This document shows, in pieces, positions 6,918 through 16,155 of a stretch of DNA of 64,000 nucleotides. Source of the stretch: Bradyrhizobium diazoefficiens. GTDB taxonomy: Bacteria > Pseudomonadota > Alphaproteobacteria > Rhizobiales > Xanthobacteraceae. Location of the stretch: NCBI RefSeq assembly GCF_016616235.1, contig NZ_CP067100.1, positions 6,073,001 through 6,137,000 on the forward strand, in the 5' to 3' direction. Positions within the stretch are counted from its first letter, which is position 1; each line of letters starts with the position of its first letter. The notes under the pieces were generated by a model that did no database searches, was not told where the DNA came from, and saw only the letters and a program-made list of their open reading frames with translations. A program made the translations under genes and the position numbers.

Positions 6918-8714
6918 TCAGCCGCCCTTGCCGTCGTCCTTCTTCTTCTCCGCCTGCGCGGCCGAAGAGTTCGAATTGTCGTCGGTCATGCCGTTCGCGA
7001 TCTTGGCCTCGATTTTCGGAAGCTCCTCCGGCTCGGGCTTGAGATCGCGCGCATGCGCCCACTGGAACTTGGCTTCCAGCGTGCGGCCGACGCGCCAATA
7101 AGCATCGCCGAGATGATCATTGATGGTGGGATCCTCGGGCTTGAGATCGATCGCGCGCTCGAGGTTCTTCACCGCCTCCTCGTAATTGCCGATGCGGTAA
7201 TAGGCCCAGCCGAGGGAGTCGACGATGTAGCCGTCGTCGGGACGCTGCTCGACGGCGCGTTTGATCATCTTCATGCCTTCGTCGAGATTCACGCCCTGGT
7301 CGATCCAGGAATAGCCGAGATAGTTGAGGACATGCGGTTGGTCGGGCTGGAGTTCGAGCGCCTTCTTCATGTCGGCCTCGGCCTTGCTCCACTGCTTGGA
7401 GCGCTCCTCGCAGATGCCGCGATAATAGTACCAGACGCTGTTGGCCTTGTCGTTGCCGGCCGGCAGCACGTCGATGCCTTGCGAATAGGTCGCGCCGCAA
7501 TCGCCGAACTTCTTGCGGCCGCGCTCGATATTGCCGAGCGCCATGATGGCTTCGAGATCCTTGGAATCCTCTGAGGTGACGCCCTTGAGGATCTTGATTG
7601 CCTCGTCGGTGCGGTCGGCGGAATCGAGGTCGATGGCGAGCTGAATCTGCGCGTTGCGCTTGAGCGGCGAGGTCGCCGGCACGCGCTCATAGATCTTGAT
7701 CGCCATCTGCGGCCGCTTCACCGATTCATAGAGATCGGCAAGCGAGAGCAGCGCCAACGGATGGGTCGGCTGCAGGTAGAGCGAGAGCTGGAGATAGACC
7801 AGCGCCAGATCCTCGCCGCCGCGGCGGGTCAGCGTGGCGCCGATGCCGTAGAGAGCTTCGGCCGCGCCCGCCTGCGCGGAATCGACCAGCGGCGGCAGCT
7901 TCTTGCCGGCCTTGGTCTCGCGCAAGCCTTCCACGATCAACGGATGGCGGGCGAGCTTCTTGTCGAAAGCCTGGTAGACATTGGTCGCGGCAGCCGAATC
8001 CTTGTTGCGCGACAGCCAGCGCGCATAGGCCTCGGTCACGCGCAGCATGGAATCGTCGAGCTTGTAGGCGCGCTCGAAGCGGGTGCCGGCATCCTTCTCC
8101 TTGCCGGAGAGCTCAAGGATCATGCCGGCATGGAGATCCTTGAACAGCGGATACCATTCGGGACCTGCGAGCTTGTCGATGCTGGCGACACCGCCCTTGG
8201 CATCGCCGGCGCCGTAGGCGGCCCAGCCCGACAGCAGCGTCGCGACGAGATCGGTGATCGGACCGCGGATCGACTGGTTGATGTTGCTCTGCGCAGTCGC
8301 GTATTTCTTCAGCTTGAGCTCATGCACGCCGACGACGAGGCGCGCGACGCGGTTGGTCTTGTCGATGGTGAGAATGCGCTCGGCGAGCTTGACCGCTTCG
8401 TCGATGTCACCGTCGGCGACCGATGAGATGAAGGCGCGGTCGAGCAGCTCGTTGTTCTTCGGGTCGGAACGCAGGGCCGAGCGGTAGAACGCAGCCGCCG
8501 AGGCCGCGTCGCGCTCGACGCTGGCATGGCGGGCGGCGAGATAGCTGCCGGCGGTGGTGAGTGACTTCAGATCGTTCCGGGTCGGAAATTGCGCCGCCGT
8601 GTCGGACGGATGGTCCGGCGTCTGCGCCAGCACCGCGCCGGGGACCGTCGCGATCGCTGTGCCCACGAGGGCGATGGCGGCAACAGTCCAGCGGTTGAAA
8701 CGATATGAAAACAT
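6918..8714 (-). CDS. Secreted or envelope tetratricopeptide-repeat protein
   Basis: 598 residues from the ATG at 8714. The N-terminus FNRWTVAAIALVGTAIATVPGAVLAQ is a signal peptide with a likely cleavage after VLA-Q. The mature part is a solenoid of TPR units; examples are ALVYLQLSLYLQPTHPLALLSLADLY and the well-formed C-terminal AVKNLERAIDLKPEDPTINDHLGDAYWRVGR. The C-terminus is a charged Lys/Asp tail. The layout resembles periplasmic TPR scaffold proteins widespread in Rhizobiales; the partner is unknown. An in-frame ATG at 8837 exists but would bury the signal peptide behind an Arg-rich stretch. Confidence 0.85.
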   Translation of the reverse strand: MFSYRFNRWTVAAIALVGTAIATVPGAVLAQTPDHPSDTAAQFPTRNDLKSLTTAGSYLAARHASVERDAASAAAFYRSALRSDPKNNELLDRAFISSVADGDIDEAVKLAERILTIDKTNRVARLVVGVHELKLKKYATAQSNINQSIRGPITDLVATLLSGWAAYGAGDAKGGVASIDKLAGPEWYPLFKDLHAGMILELSGKEKDAGTRFERAYKLDDSMLRVTEAYARWLSRNKDSAAATNVYQAFDKKLARHPLIVEGLRETKAGKKLPPLVDSAQAGAAEALYGIGATLTRRGGEDLALVYLQLSLYLQPTHPLALLSLADLYESVKRPQMAIKIYERVPATSPLKRNAQIQLAIDLDSADRTDEAIKILKGVTSEDSKDLEAIMALGNIERGRKKFGDCGATYSQGIDVLPAGNDKANSVWYYYRGICEERSKQWSKAEADMKKALELQPDQPHVLNYLGYSWIDQGVNLDEGMKMIKRAVEQRPDDGYIVDSLGWAYYRIGNYEEAVKNLERAIDLKPEDPTINDHLGDAYWRVGRTLEAKFQWAHARDLKPEPEELPKIEAKIANGMTDDNSNSSAAQAEKKKDDGKGG

Positions 8715-9018
8715 CAGGGCTCGCCTTGAGTTGGTAGTGCCTGGGTTTGCAGCAGAGGGCCGTCTCGCATGCGAACGCGGCCGGTGGCATCGGGACCCGG
8801 AACCGTCGGGCCGACAATGCCGCTTTTGGCGCTTCACCGCAAGGATTCGGGCAAGCGAATCGGCCGTGAGTGCCCGAAGACGCTGCTAGTATGGCCTTAT
8901 CGTGGCCGCGGCCGCACGTCCCGGCCCGGTTTCTCACGCGAACGTGCGTCACAATGGCTGGGCCGCGTAATCTTGGTCACATCGGCCTGGCTTGCTGGCC
9001 TTGGCTTGCTAGCCCGGC
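8715..9018. other. Intergenic stretch, no gene seen
   Basis: About 300 nt between the ETF-QO stop and the TPR start codon, both minus strand. I see no coding pattern. Close to the ETF-QO stop there is a short tandem direct repeat (AGCAAGCCAAGGCC / AGCAAGCCAGGCC on the minus strand). The TPR promoter must lie here but no clear -35/-10 pair could be assigned. Confidence 0.4.
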
Positions 9019-10680
9019 TTACATCGCCTCGTAATTCGGGCCGCCGCCGCCCTCCGGGGGAACCCAGGTGATGTTGCCGTTGGGGTCCTTCACGTCGCAA
9101 GTTTTGCAGTGGACGCAGTTCTGGGCGTTGATCTGGAAACGCGGACCTGATCCCTCCTCGATCCACTCATAGACACCCGCCGGGCAGTAGCGATTCGAGG
9201 GGCCGGCGAACACGTCGTGCTCCGAGGTCTTCTGGAGGTTCATGTCGGCCACCTTCAGATGGACCGGCTGGTCCTCCTCATGATTGGTGTTGGACAGGAA
9301 CACGGAGGAGAGCTTGTCGAAGGTGATCTTGCCATCCGGCTTCGGGTAGGTCTTGGGTGTGTGCTGCTTGGCCGGATCGAGCGTGGCGCGATCGGGCTTG
9401 GCGTGCGACAGCGTGCCGAACAGCGAGACGCCGAACAGCTGATTGGTCCACATGTCGAGTGCGCCGAGCGGCACGCCGAGCAAGGTACCGAATTTCGACC
9501 ACAGCGGCTTGACGTTGCGGATCCTGAACAGGTCCTTGCCGACCGCGGAATCGCGCCAGGCGTTCTCGTAGGCGACGACCTCGTCGTTGGCGCGGCCGGC
9601 GGCAAGCGCGGCCGCGACATGCTCGGCAGCGAGCATGCCCGTGCCCATCGCGTTGTGAACGCCCTTGATGCGGGGAACGTTGACGAAGCCTGCGGCGCAG
9701 CCGACCAGCGCCCCGCCCGGGAAGGTCAGCCGCGGCACCGACTGATAGCCGCCTTCGGTGATGGCGCGCGCACCATAGGCGAGACGCTTGCCGCCTTCGA
9801 ACACGTCGCGGACCGAGGGATGGGTCTTGAAGCGCTGGAATTCATCGAACGGCGACAGATAGGGATCGTCGTAGTTCAGATGCACGACGAAGCCGACCGC
9901 GACGCGGTTGTCGTCATAGTGGTAGAGGAACGAGCCGCCGCCGGTGGAATTGTTGAGCGGCCAGCCGAACGAGTGCTGGATCAGGCCCTTCTTGTGCTTG
10001 GCGGGATCGATCTGCCAGACTTCCTTGAGGCCGATGCCGAACTTCGGCGGTTCGCTCTTGGCGTCCAGTGCGAATTTCGCGATCAGCTGCTTCGACAGCG
10101 AGCCGCGCGCGCCTTCGGCGAACAGCGTGTACTTGCCAAGCAGCTCCATGCCGCGGGTGTAGGAATCCTTATGCGTGCCGTCCTTGGCGATACCCATGTC
10201 GCCGGTCGCGATGCCCTTCACCGCCCCGTTGTCGTCATAGAGCACCTCGGTCGCGGCAAAGCCCGGATAGATTTCGACGCCGAGCGCTTCCGCCTTCGGC
10301 GCCAGCCAGCGGCAGACGTTGCCGAGCGAGCCGATGTAGCAATGATGATTGTCCATCAACGGCGGCATCGCGAAGTTTGGCAGCTTGATGCGGTTGTCGC
10401 CGAACATCCAGTAGAAGTGGTCGTCCTTGACCTGGGTCTTCAGCGGACAGTCGGGATCCTCGCGCCAATCGGGGATCAGCTTGTCGAGCGAGATCGGATC
10501 GATCACCGCACCGGACAGAATATGCGCGCCGACCTCGGAGCCCTTCTCGACGATGACGACATTGAGATCGGCGTTGAGCTGCTTCAGCCGGATCGCCGCG
10601 GCCAGGCCCGAGGGGCCGGCGCCGACGATGACGACGTCGAATTCCATGGATTCGCGCGGGGGAAGTTCTTCGGTGCTCAT
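9019..10680 (-). CDS. Electron transfer flavoprotein-ubiquinone oxidoreductase
   Basis: 553 residues. This membrane-associated FAD and 4Fe-4S enzyme passes electrons from ETF (fed by acyl-CoA and other dehydrogenases) to ubiquinone. FDVVIVGAGPSGLAAAIRLKQ (near 14-34) is the FAD dinucleotide fold. The C-terminal ferredoxin-like domain has Cys499 and CVHCKTC (Cys522, 525, 528) as the four cluster ligands, in the usual spacing, followed by the conserved WVPPEGGGGPNY tail. Length matches alphaproteobacterial and mitochondrial ETF-QO. It is divergent from the UDG gene; the etfAB genes are not in the window. Confidence 0.95.
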   Translation of the reverse strand: MSTEELPPRESMEFDVVIVGAGPSGLAAAIRLKQLNADLNVVIVEKGSEVGAHILSGAVIDPISLDKLIPDWREDPDCPLKTQVKDDHFYWMFGDNRIKLPNFAMPPLMDNHHCYIGSLGNVCRWLAPKAEALGVEIYPGFAATEVLYDDNGAVKGIATGDMGIAKDGTHKDSYTRGMELLGKYTLFAEGARGSLSKQLIAKFALDAKSEPPKFGIGLKEVWQIDPAKHKKGLIQHSFGWPLNNSTGGGSFLYHYDDNRVAVGFVVHLNYDDPYLSPFDEFQRFKTHPSVRDVFEGGKRLAYGARAITEGGYQSVPRLTFPGGALVGCAAGFVNVPRIKGVHNAMGTGMLAAEHVAAALAAGRANDEVVAYENAWRDSAVGKDLFRIRNVKPLWSKFGTLLGVPLGALDMWTNQLFGVSLFGTLSHAKPDRATLDPAKQHTPKTYPKPDGKITFDKLSSVFLSNTNHEEDQPVHLKVADMNLQKTSEHDVFAGPSNRYCPAGVYEWIEEGSGPRFQINAQNCVHCKTCDVKDPNGNITWVPPEGGGGPNYEAM

Positions 10681-10816
10681 CTGATCTCAGCCCTTGAGAC
10701 GGTTCCTTGTCATTTGCGCTCCCTTGTTTCCGATTTTTCCGGGTAGGACAACCACGGAAATGCGTTCCGCTGGGATGCAAGGCGCCTTAAGATGAACTAA
10801 TAGTCTGACTTTCCCA

Positions 10817-11632
10817 ATGATCCCTGAGCCCGCACCCACCGTCCGAGAGCTGCTCGCCTTCTATCTGGAGGCCGGTGTCGACTGCGCGCTCGCGGAGGAA
10901 CCGATCGACCGCCTGGCGGAATTGGATACCCTGCCGCCGCCCCCGCGCGCGGCACCTCCAGTCGAGGCGCCGCGGCCTGTCGCCGCGCCGACGGTGATGC
11001 GCGGCGAAGCTGCGCCCGCACCAGACGTCGCCATTGCTTCGGCGCGCGAAGCGGCGCGCACTGCGCCAACGCTGGAGGCACTGCGCGAATTGATGCAGGG
11101 CTTCGAGGGCTGCGCGCTGAAGCACACGGCGACGCGCCTGGTGTTCGCCGACGGCAATCCGCAGGCGCGCATCATGTTCGTCGGCGAGGCCCCGGGCCGC
11201 GACGAGGACATCGAGGGGCTGCCCTTCGTCGGGCGCAGCGGCAAGCTGCTCGACCTCATGATCGGGGCGATCGGGCTCAACCGCACCACCGCCTACATTG
11301 CCAACGTCATTCCGTGGCGGCCGCCCGGCAACCGCACGCCGACGCCGCAGGAGACGCAGATCTGCCTGCCCTTCATCCAGCGCCAGATCGAGCTGGTCAA
11401 TCCCGACGTGCTGGTGACGCTCGGCAATCCCTCGACGCAGACGCTGCTCGGAACGCGCGAAGGCATCATGCGCACGCGCGGACGCTGGTTCGAGTACGAG
11501 ACCGGCCAGCGCACCATCCGCGCGCTGCCGACATTCCATCCGGCGTATCTCTTGCGCTCGCCGTCATACAAGCGGCTGGCCTGGCAGGATCTGCGCGCGA
11601 TCGCGAAGGTGCTGGCGGAAGCGGCGGTGTAA
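10817..11632 (+). CDS. Uracil-DNA glycosylase, family-4-like
   Basis: 271 residues. An N-terminal Pro/Ala-rich linker (about residues 40-75) precedes the catalytic domain. [26 protein letters not shown] is the family 4 motif A region (GEAPG), and [11 protein letters not shown] is the motif B counterpart; these enzymes remove uracil from DNA. Classical family 4 enzymes have four Cys holding a 4Fe-4S cluster. Here only FEGCALKH and QICLPF retain Cys at the expected places; the other two positions are Phe (before FEGC) and Trp (in [10 protein letters not shown]). The cluster is thus likely lost or altered. The function call is sound; cofactor status is inference. Confidence 0.88.
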   Translation: MIPEPAPTVRELLAFYLEAGVDCALAEEPIDRLAELDTLPPPPRAAPPVEAPRPVAAPTVMRGEAAPAPDVAIASAREAARTAPTLEALRELMQGFEGCALKHTATRLVFADGNPQARIMFVGEAPGRDEDIEGLPFVGRSGKLLDLMIGAIGLNRTTAYIANVIPWRPPGNRTPTPQETQICLPFIQRQIELVNPDVLVTLGNPSTQTLLGTREGIMRTRGRWFEYETGQRTIRALPTFHPAYLLRSPSYKRLAWQDLRAIAKVLAEAAV

Positions 11633-11645
11633 CTACACCCACGCC

Positions 11646-11748
11646 GTCATTCCGGGGCTCGCGAAGCGAGAGCCCGGAATCCATCGAGCGACAGAGTTGG
11701 TGGATGAATGGATTCCGGGCTCGCCGCTTCGCCGCGCCCCGGAATGAC
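11646..11748. repeat. Palindromic intergenic repeat (GTCATTCCGGGGC...GCCCCGGAATGAC)
   Basis: A long inverted repeat: GTCATTCCGGGGCTCGCG and GAGCCCGGAATCCATC on the left are mirrored by ATGGATTCCGGGCTC and GCGCCCCGGAATGAC on the right. It lies between convergent genes, so it can act as a bidirectional terminator. Confidence 0.65.
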
Positions 11749-11754
11749 ACTGAC

Positions 11755-13263
11755 TTACGTCCCCTTCGGCCGCACGATCGCCCAGCCGATCCGCAATAGT
11801 CCCTGTCGACCATTGACCAGCCATTCGAAGGCGCGCGGCACTTCCGGCACGATGCCGGGGAAGCGCGCCAGGATTTCCGGCGGCGGGGTGCCGGCGGTAT
11901 CGGAGGCACGCCAGACCACGACGCCGCCGGTCTCGCTGAACTTGGCCTGGCTCATCCACGGGGTGCGCGAAGGCTGCGCGTCGATGAACAGATGCGGCCG
12001 GCCGGAATGCAGCGTGATCAGGCTGGCAAGCTGGGTCTCGCCGGCGACCGCGCGCAGGCGATGATTGGTGCGGCGGGCAAAGCTTTCGTCGAAGAAATCC
12101 GATATCTCGCGTGCCGGCATCGAGGTCGCGATCTCATTGGCGCCGGTCCAGGGCAGGAACAGCACCGCGAGCACGACGCCGGCGGCGGGCGCCACGACGG
12201 CGGCGGCCCACACCATCCGCAGCATGCGCGCGCGGCGCAGTGCGATGAGATCGCCGGCCGCGACCACCACGGCAAGCCCGGACATCACCAGCACGACGCC
12301 GGGCCCGCCGACGACGGCATCGAGCCCGAGCACGCCGGAGATCAGCACCGCACCGAGCGCCGGCGCGAGCGCGAAGAAATAGACGTAGTTGCGCGCGAGC
12401 GGGGCCACCGGCGGGCGGTAGATGATCGGCGCCTCCTCGCCCTTGGCGACGAACAGGCCTGTATTGAGGAAGGTCAGCGCCGGGATCGCCGCGGCTCCGA
12501 GCACCAGCCCGCCGAGCAGCCAGGCCGCGTGGAGGGCGCGGGCATTCAGCTCCGCGATCTCAGGCAACGCCGGCAACACAAGCGTCTCGGCGCGCATCAG
12601 CCAGACCGCATAGGGCAGCGCCAGCACCGCGACGACGATCAGCGCGAACAAGGGATCCAGCGCGCGCAAGGTGCGGCGGCCGCCGGCGGTCGAGACCGCG
12701 AAGATGATGAGCAGCAGCAGCAGGAAAACCGCCGCAGGCGTCGTCAGCAGCAACAGGCCGGCCTCGATCGACCAGGCGAACCAGGCATTGCCACGGCGCT
12801 GGCCGATGATCTGCCAGGAATGCAGCAGCAGCAGCGCCCAGAGCGGGCGCGCCAGCACCAGCGCGCCGAAATCGAGCGCGGGCGAGGAGAACGCCAGCAC
12901 CGTCATGGTCAGGAGCACGGCGAGCACCGCCTGCTGCGAGCCGACCACGGCGCGGGAGAGATGATAGAGCGCGATGAAGGTCGCGATCTCGCACAGCTCG
13001 GCCAGCACATAGACGCCGACCATGTGGCCGCCGGCGGCGCGATAGGCGATGTCGGCGAGCCAGACCGGCAGCGGCGGGCCGAGATCCGTCCCGACCTGAT
13101 ATTCGCGGCCGAACGCCAGCAGCGTCGCAAGGCTGCCGGGCGGGCTGCGGTAGAACGCCAGCGCCACGAACAGCCACATCAAAGCCTGGAGCAGCACGGC
13201 GATCCATACGATCAGCCGCGGCCGGGCGCGAATGAGCTCGATGACCAGGGAGGTAAACCGCAT
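11755..13263 (-). CDS. Polytopic membrane glycosyltransferase, GT39-like (DPM/PMT type)
   Basis: 502 residues from the ATG at 13263, with around ten hydrophobic segments. YQVGTDLGPPLPVWLADIAYRAAG in the first periplasmic loop resembles the acidic DxxPP-type motif of lipid-phosphosugar-dependent glycosyltransferases (PMT/ArnT, GT-C fold), and the first half has the same helix spacing. It would move a sugar from a polyprenyl phosphate carrier to a periplasmic acceptor; donor and acceptor are unknown. No neighbouring gene suggests the pathway. A start at 13287 is possible but the RARPRLIVW membrane-entry pattern fits the shorter form. Confidence 0.7.
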   Translation of the reverse strand: MRFTSLVIELIRARPRLIVWIAVLLQALMWLFVALAFYRSPPGSLATLLAFGREYQVGTDLGPPLPVWLADIAYRAAGGHMVGVYVLAELCEIATFIALYHLSRAVVGSQQAVLAVLLTMTVLAFSSPALDFGALVLARPLWALLLLHSWQIIGQRRGNAWFAWSIEAGLLLLTTPAAVFLLLLLIIFAVSTAGGRRTLRALDPLFALIVVAVLALPYAVWLMRAETLVLPALPEIAELNARALHAAWLLGGLVLGAAAIPALTFLNTGLFVAKGEEAPIIYRPPVAPLARNYVYFFALAPALGAVLISGVLGLDAVVGGPGVVLVMSGLAVVVAAGDLIALRRARMLRMVWAAAVVAPAAGVVLAVLFLPWTGANEIATSMPAREISDFFDESFARRTNHRLRAVAGETQLASLITLHSGRPHLFIDAQPSRTPWMSQAKFSETGGVVVWRASDTAGTPPPEILARFPGIVPEVPRAFEWLVNGRQGLLRIGWAIVRPKGT

Positions 13264-13362
13264 GCAACGTCCGACAGATGCAGCCAACCCGTCCAGCCGG
13301 CCCTATTCGCTCACGTGTGTTTTGATAATGGGCGCTATGCGCCGTGGCAACGACCGTGTGCT

Positions 13363-14211
13363 CTAAAGGCCCGCTGAAGCATCGATTTCAACGGCGGCTT
13401 CCACCTGGAGTTCGGCGTCGCTCACGGAGAACAGGTCCTGCACCGGCTCGACCGTCCAGGGCATGTGCTTGGCCCGCGCCGCCGCGACGGGGGCGAAGAA
13501 GCTGCGGTGGTGGACGCTGGGACCGAGGCGGTCGAGCGCGTCGAGATGCTCGGGGACGGCATAGCCCTTGTGCTGCTCGAAGCCGTAGCCGGGGCAGTCC
13601 TGCGCCAGCGCGCACATCAGCCGGTCGCGCGTCACCTTGGCGACGATGGAGGCCGCTGCGATCGACAGCACGATGCCGTCGCCGCCGATCACGGCTTCGC
13701 AGTCGCAGGCCGTGTCGAGGCGGTCGCGGCCGTCGACGAAGACGTGGCGGGGCGCCTCAGGCAGCGCCATCACGGCGCGCTTCAGCGCCCAGAGCGAGGC
13801 GCGCAGGATGTTGTCGCGGTCGATGCGCTCGCGCGAGGCGACGACGACCGAGACCTGCGCGGTGGCGCAGATCTTGTCGAATAGTTTTTCGCGCTCCTCG
13901 GCGGTCAGGCGCTTGGAATCGTCGATGCCGCGCGGAATGCGGTCGGGATCGAGAATCACCGCGGCCGCCACCACGGGACCGGCCAGCGGCCCGCGGCCGG
14001 CTTCGTCGCAGCCCGCGACCGGCCAGACCCCGCGCTTGATCAGCGCGCGCTCGCGGCGGAAGCTCGGCGGCGCGATGGCGATGATGCCTTTCTTGCCGGC
14101 AGGAGCCTTCGCAGCCTTGGCCACCGATGCTTTGGCAGGCGCAGCCTTGATCGCAGCGTCCTTCTTTGGCGCAGCCTTGGCCGGCTTGTTGGCGGACTTG
14201 TCCCGAATCAT
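13363..14211 (-). CDS. rnhB: Ribonuclease HII
   Basis: 282 residues. Removes ribonucleotides from DNA and RNA-DNA hybrids. The core begins with [23 protein letters not shown] (Asp69, Glu70), followed by Asp160 in FVDGRD and Asp196 in KVTRDRL, the complete DEDD metal-binding set, and the [13 protein letters not shown] block. The protein is longer than the usual 200-230 residues because of an N-terminal extension of about 60 residues rich in Lys, Ala and Pro, probably disordered and nucleic-acid binding. The ATG at 14211 opens this extension; an internal start would be needed to remove it. Confidence 0.95.
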   Translation of the reverse strand: MIRDKSANKPAKAAPKKDAAIKAAPAKASVAKAAKAPAGKKGIIAIAPPSFRRERALIKRGVWPVAGCDEAGRGPLAGPVVAAAVILDPDRIPRGIDDSKRLTAEEREKLFDKICATAQVSVVVASRERIDRDNILRASLWALKRAVMALPEAPRHVFVDGRDRLDTACDCEAVIGGDGIVLSIAAASIVAKVTRDRLMCALAQDCPGYGFEQHKGYAVPEHLDALDRLGPSVHHRSFFAPVAAARAKHMPWTVEPVQDLFSVSDAELQVEAAVEIDASAGL

Positions 14212-14285
14212 GCCCGGGATCGTGCGCACGCGATTTGGCCAGCGCAACCGGGAACCCAGCGCAATTCCCGTTATTCAGACCGGCC

Positions 14286-14741
14286 CTACTCCGCCAGATG
14301 CACCCGCCGGTCCTCGCCGACCGCGATGCCGGGTGCGACCACGACTTCCCAGGGGTGGCCGTCGGGATCGGCGAAATAGCCGGAATAGCCGCCGTATTCC
14401 GTCTCGTGCGCTGCTTTCAGCAGCTTGGCGCCCTTGCCGAGCGCGAAGGCCAGCACCGAATCGACCTCCTCGCGTGTCCGGCAGTTCCAGGCGAGCGTGA
14501 TGCCGCGGAAGGTCGAGGGCCTCGGATCGTCAGGCAACTCGGCGTCGGCTGCGAGCTGATCCCAGGGATACAGCGCGAGCACCGGACCTCCCGTATCGTA
14601 GAACGCGACGGCCTCGCCGGTTGCCTTCAGCCGGCGCGGGAAACCGAGCGCGTCGTAAAAAGCGATGCTGGCGCTGATGTCGCTGACGCCCAGCGTGATG
14701 ACGGTGAGCCGCGGCACCGGAGCCGGCAATTCCTTGTTCAT
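14286..14741 (-). CDS. VOC-family protein (glyoxalase/bleomycin-resistance fold)
   Basis: 151 residues. RLTVITLGVSDISASIAFYDALGF is the first beta-alpha-beta-beta-beta unit typical of the vicinal oxygen chelate superfamily. YSGYFADPDGHPWEVVVAPG near the C-terminus is the second, with the usual DPDGHxWE metal-site region. VOC proteins include glyoxalase, dioxygenases and drug-binding proteins; which one this is cannot be told. It lies 23 nt downstream of the radical SAM gene on the same strand and may share its transcript. Confidence 0.85.
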   Translation of the reverse strand: MNKELPAPVPRLTVITLGVSDISASIAFYDALGFPRRLKATGEAVAFYDTGGPVLALYPWDQLAADAELPDDPRPSTFRGITLAWNCRTREEVDSVLAFALGKGAKLLKAAHETEYGGYSGYFADPDGHPWEVVVAPGIAVGEDRRVHLAE

Positions 14742-14764
14742 GCGACGCCTCTTCCATCTCCCGC

Positions 14765-15943
14765 TCAGAACAAGCTCAACTGATCGCCGTTCCGCTTCGG
14801 CCTTGCGAAGTGATCCGTGGTCAGTTTGGAGCGGCGCTTGTTGAGGCCGAGCCTGTCGCAGGCGATCTCGAAGCGGCGGCCGATGGTCCAGGCCATCGGG
14901 CCCGTGCCCTTCATCCGCTCGCCCCATTTCGCGTCGTAGTCGCGGCCGCCGCGCATGTCGCGGATCAGCGTGAAGACGTGGCGATAGCGGTCCGGATAGT
15001 TGGCCATCAGCCACTCGCGGAAGAGATCGCGCACCTCCAGCGGCAGCCGCAGCAGCACATAGGAGGCTTCCTTGACGCCGGCATGGGCGGCGGCATCCAA
15101 AATGCGCTCGATCTCGGAATCGTTCAGCGCGGGGATCACGGGCGCGACCATCACGGTGGTCGGAATGCCGGCCTCCGAAAGCTGCTTCAGCGCCTCCAGC
15201 CGCTTCGGCGGCGTCGATGCGCGCGGCTCCATGGTGCGCGCCAGCTTCGGATCGAGCGAGGTCACCGAGATCGCGACCTTGGCGAGGTTGCGCTTGGCCA
15301 TGCGCGCGAGAATGTCGATGTCGCGCACGACCAGCGCCGACTTGGTGACGATGCCGACGGGATGACCCGCGCGCTCCAGCACCTCGAGAATGCCGCGCAT
15401 GATCTTCCGCTCGCGCTCGATCGGCTGATAGGGATCGGTGTTGGTGCCGATCGCGATCATCCGCGGCTCGTAATTTGCTGCGGCGAGCTCCTTCTCCAGC
15501 AGCGACGGCGCCTCGGGCTTCACGAACAGCTTTGACTCGAAGTCGAGCCCCGGCGACAGGCCGAGATAGGCATGGGTGGGCCGCGCGAAGCAATAGACGC
15601 AGCCATGCTCGCAGCCGCGATAGGGATTGATCGAGCGGTCGAAGCCGATATCGGGGGAGTCGTTGCGGGTGATCACCTTGCGGGAGGTGTCGACCGCCAC
15701 ACTGGTCTTGAACGGCGGCAGCTCTTCCAGGCTCTGCCAGCCATCGTCGAAGGCGACGCGGGCCTCGGCCTCATAACGGCCGCTGGCATTGGATTGGGCG
15801 CCCCGCCCTCGCCTGCGTGCGCGGTCGATGGCGACGCCGAGTTCTGGAAAATCGGAGGGAAAATCAGAGTCCGCACCCGCCGGCTCGGAGAGCGCCTTGA
15901 CCGGCGGGTGCTTGAGAGCATGAGAGGATGCTGCTGGACTCAT
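14765..15943 (-). CDS. PA0069-family radical SAM protein
   Basis: 392 residues from the ATG at 15943. NPYRGCEHGCVYCFARPTHAYLGLSPGLDFESKLFVK contains the CxxxCxxC cluster motif (Cys111, Cys115, Cys118) of radical SAM enzymes. The rest follows the spore-photoproduct-lyase-like PA0069 family, including IAIGTNTDPYQPIERE and TRNDSPDIGFDRSINPYRG. The substrate of this family is not established. It is divergent from the phosphoketolase operon, and the VOC gene follows it. Confidence 0.88.
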   Translation of the reverse strand: MSPAASSHALKHPPVKALSEPAGADSDFPSDFPELGVAIDRARRRGRGAQSNASGRYEAEARVAFDDGWQSLEELPPFKTSVAVDTSRKVITRNDSPDIGFDRSINPYRGCEHGCVYCFARPTHAYLGLSPGLDFESKLFVKPEAPSLLEKELAAANYEPRMIAIGTNTDPYQPIERERKIMRGILEVLERAGHPVGIVTKSALVVRDIDILARMAKRNLAKVAISVTSLDPKLARTMEPRASTPPKRLEALKQLSEAGIPTTVMVAPVIPALNDSEIERILDAAAHAGVKEASYVLLRLPLEVRDLFREWLMANYPDRYRHVFTLIRDMRGGRDYDAKWGERMKGTGPMAWTIGRRFEIACDRLGLNKRRSKLTTDHFARPKRNGDQLSLF

Positions 15944-15996
15944 GCAGCCAAGATAGCACGACACAAGAACAAATCAAGAACGCAAACCGAAAACGT

Positions 15997-16019
15997 GAAA
16001 ACAACCCCATGCACAGTAG
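15997..16019 (+). repeat. 23-nt intergenic element, copy 1
   Basis: The 23 nt GAAAACAACC...GCACAGTAG are identical, in the same orientation, to 53403-53425. It lies in the spacer between divergent genes, 137 nt before the phosphoketolase start. The surrounding DNA is A-rich, unlike neighbouring spacers. Confidence 0.6.
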
Positions 16020-16155
16020 AGCTGCCGAAACTTTGCGCACCGGTCCCTGACCTCCCGCAACATCACCAATTTCGCGATTTCGTTTGGTGGCACTGAGGGA
16101 TCGATCGCGCCAGAGCAGGGTTGGTGACGATCCTTGCGTGAAGGGTCGGCACATC

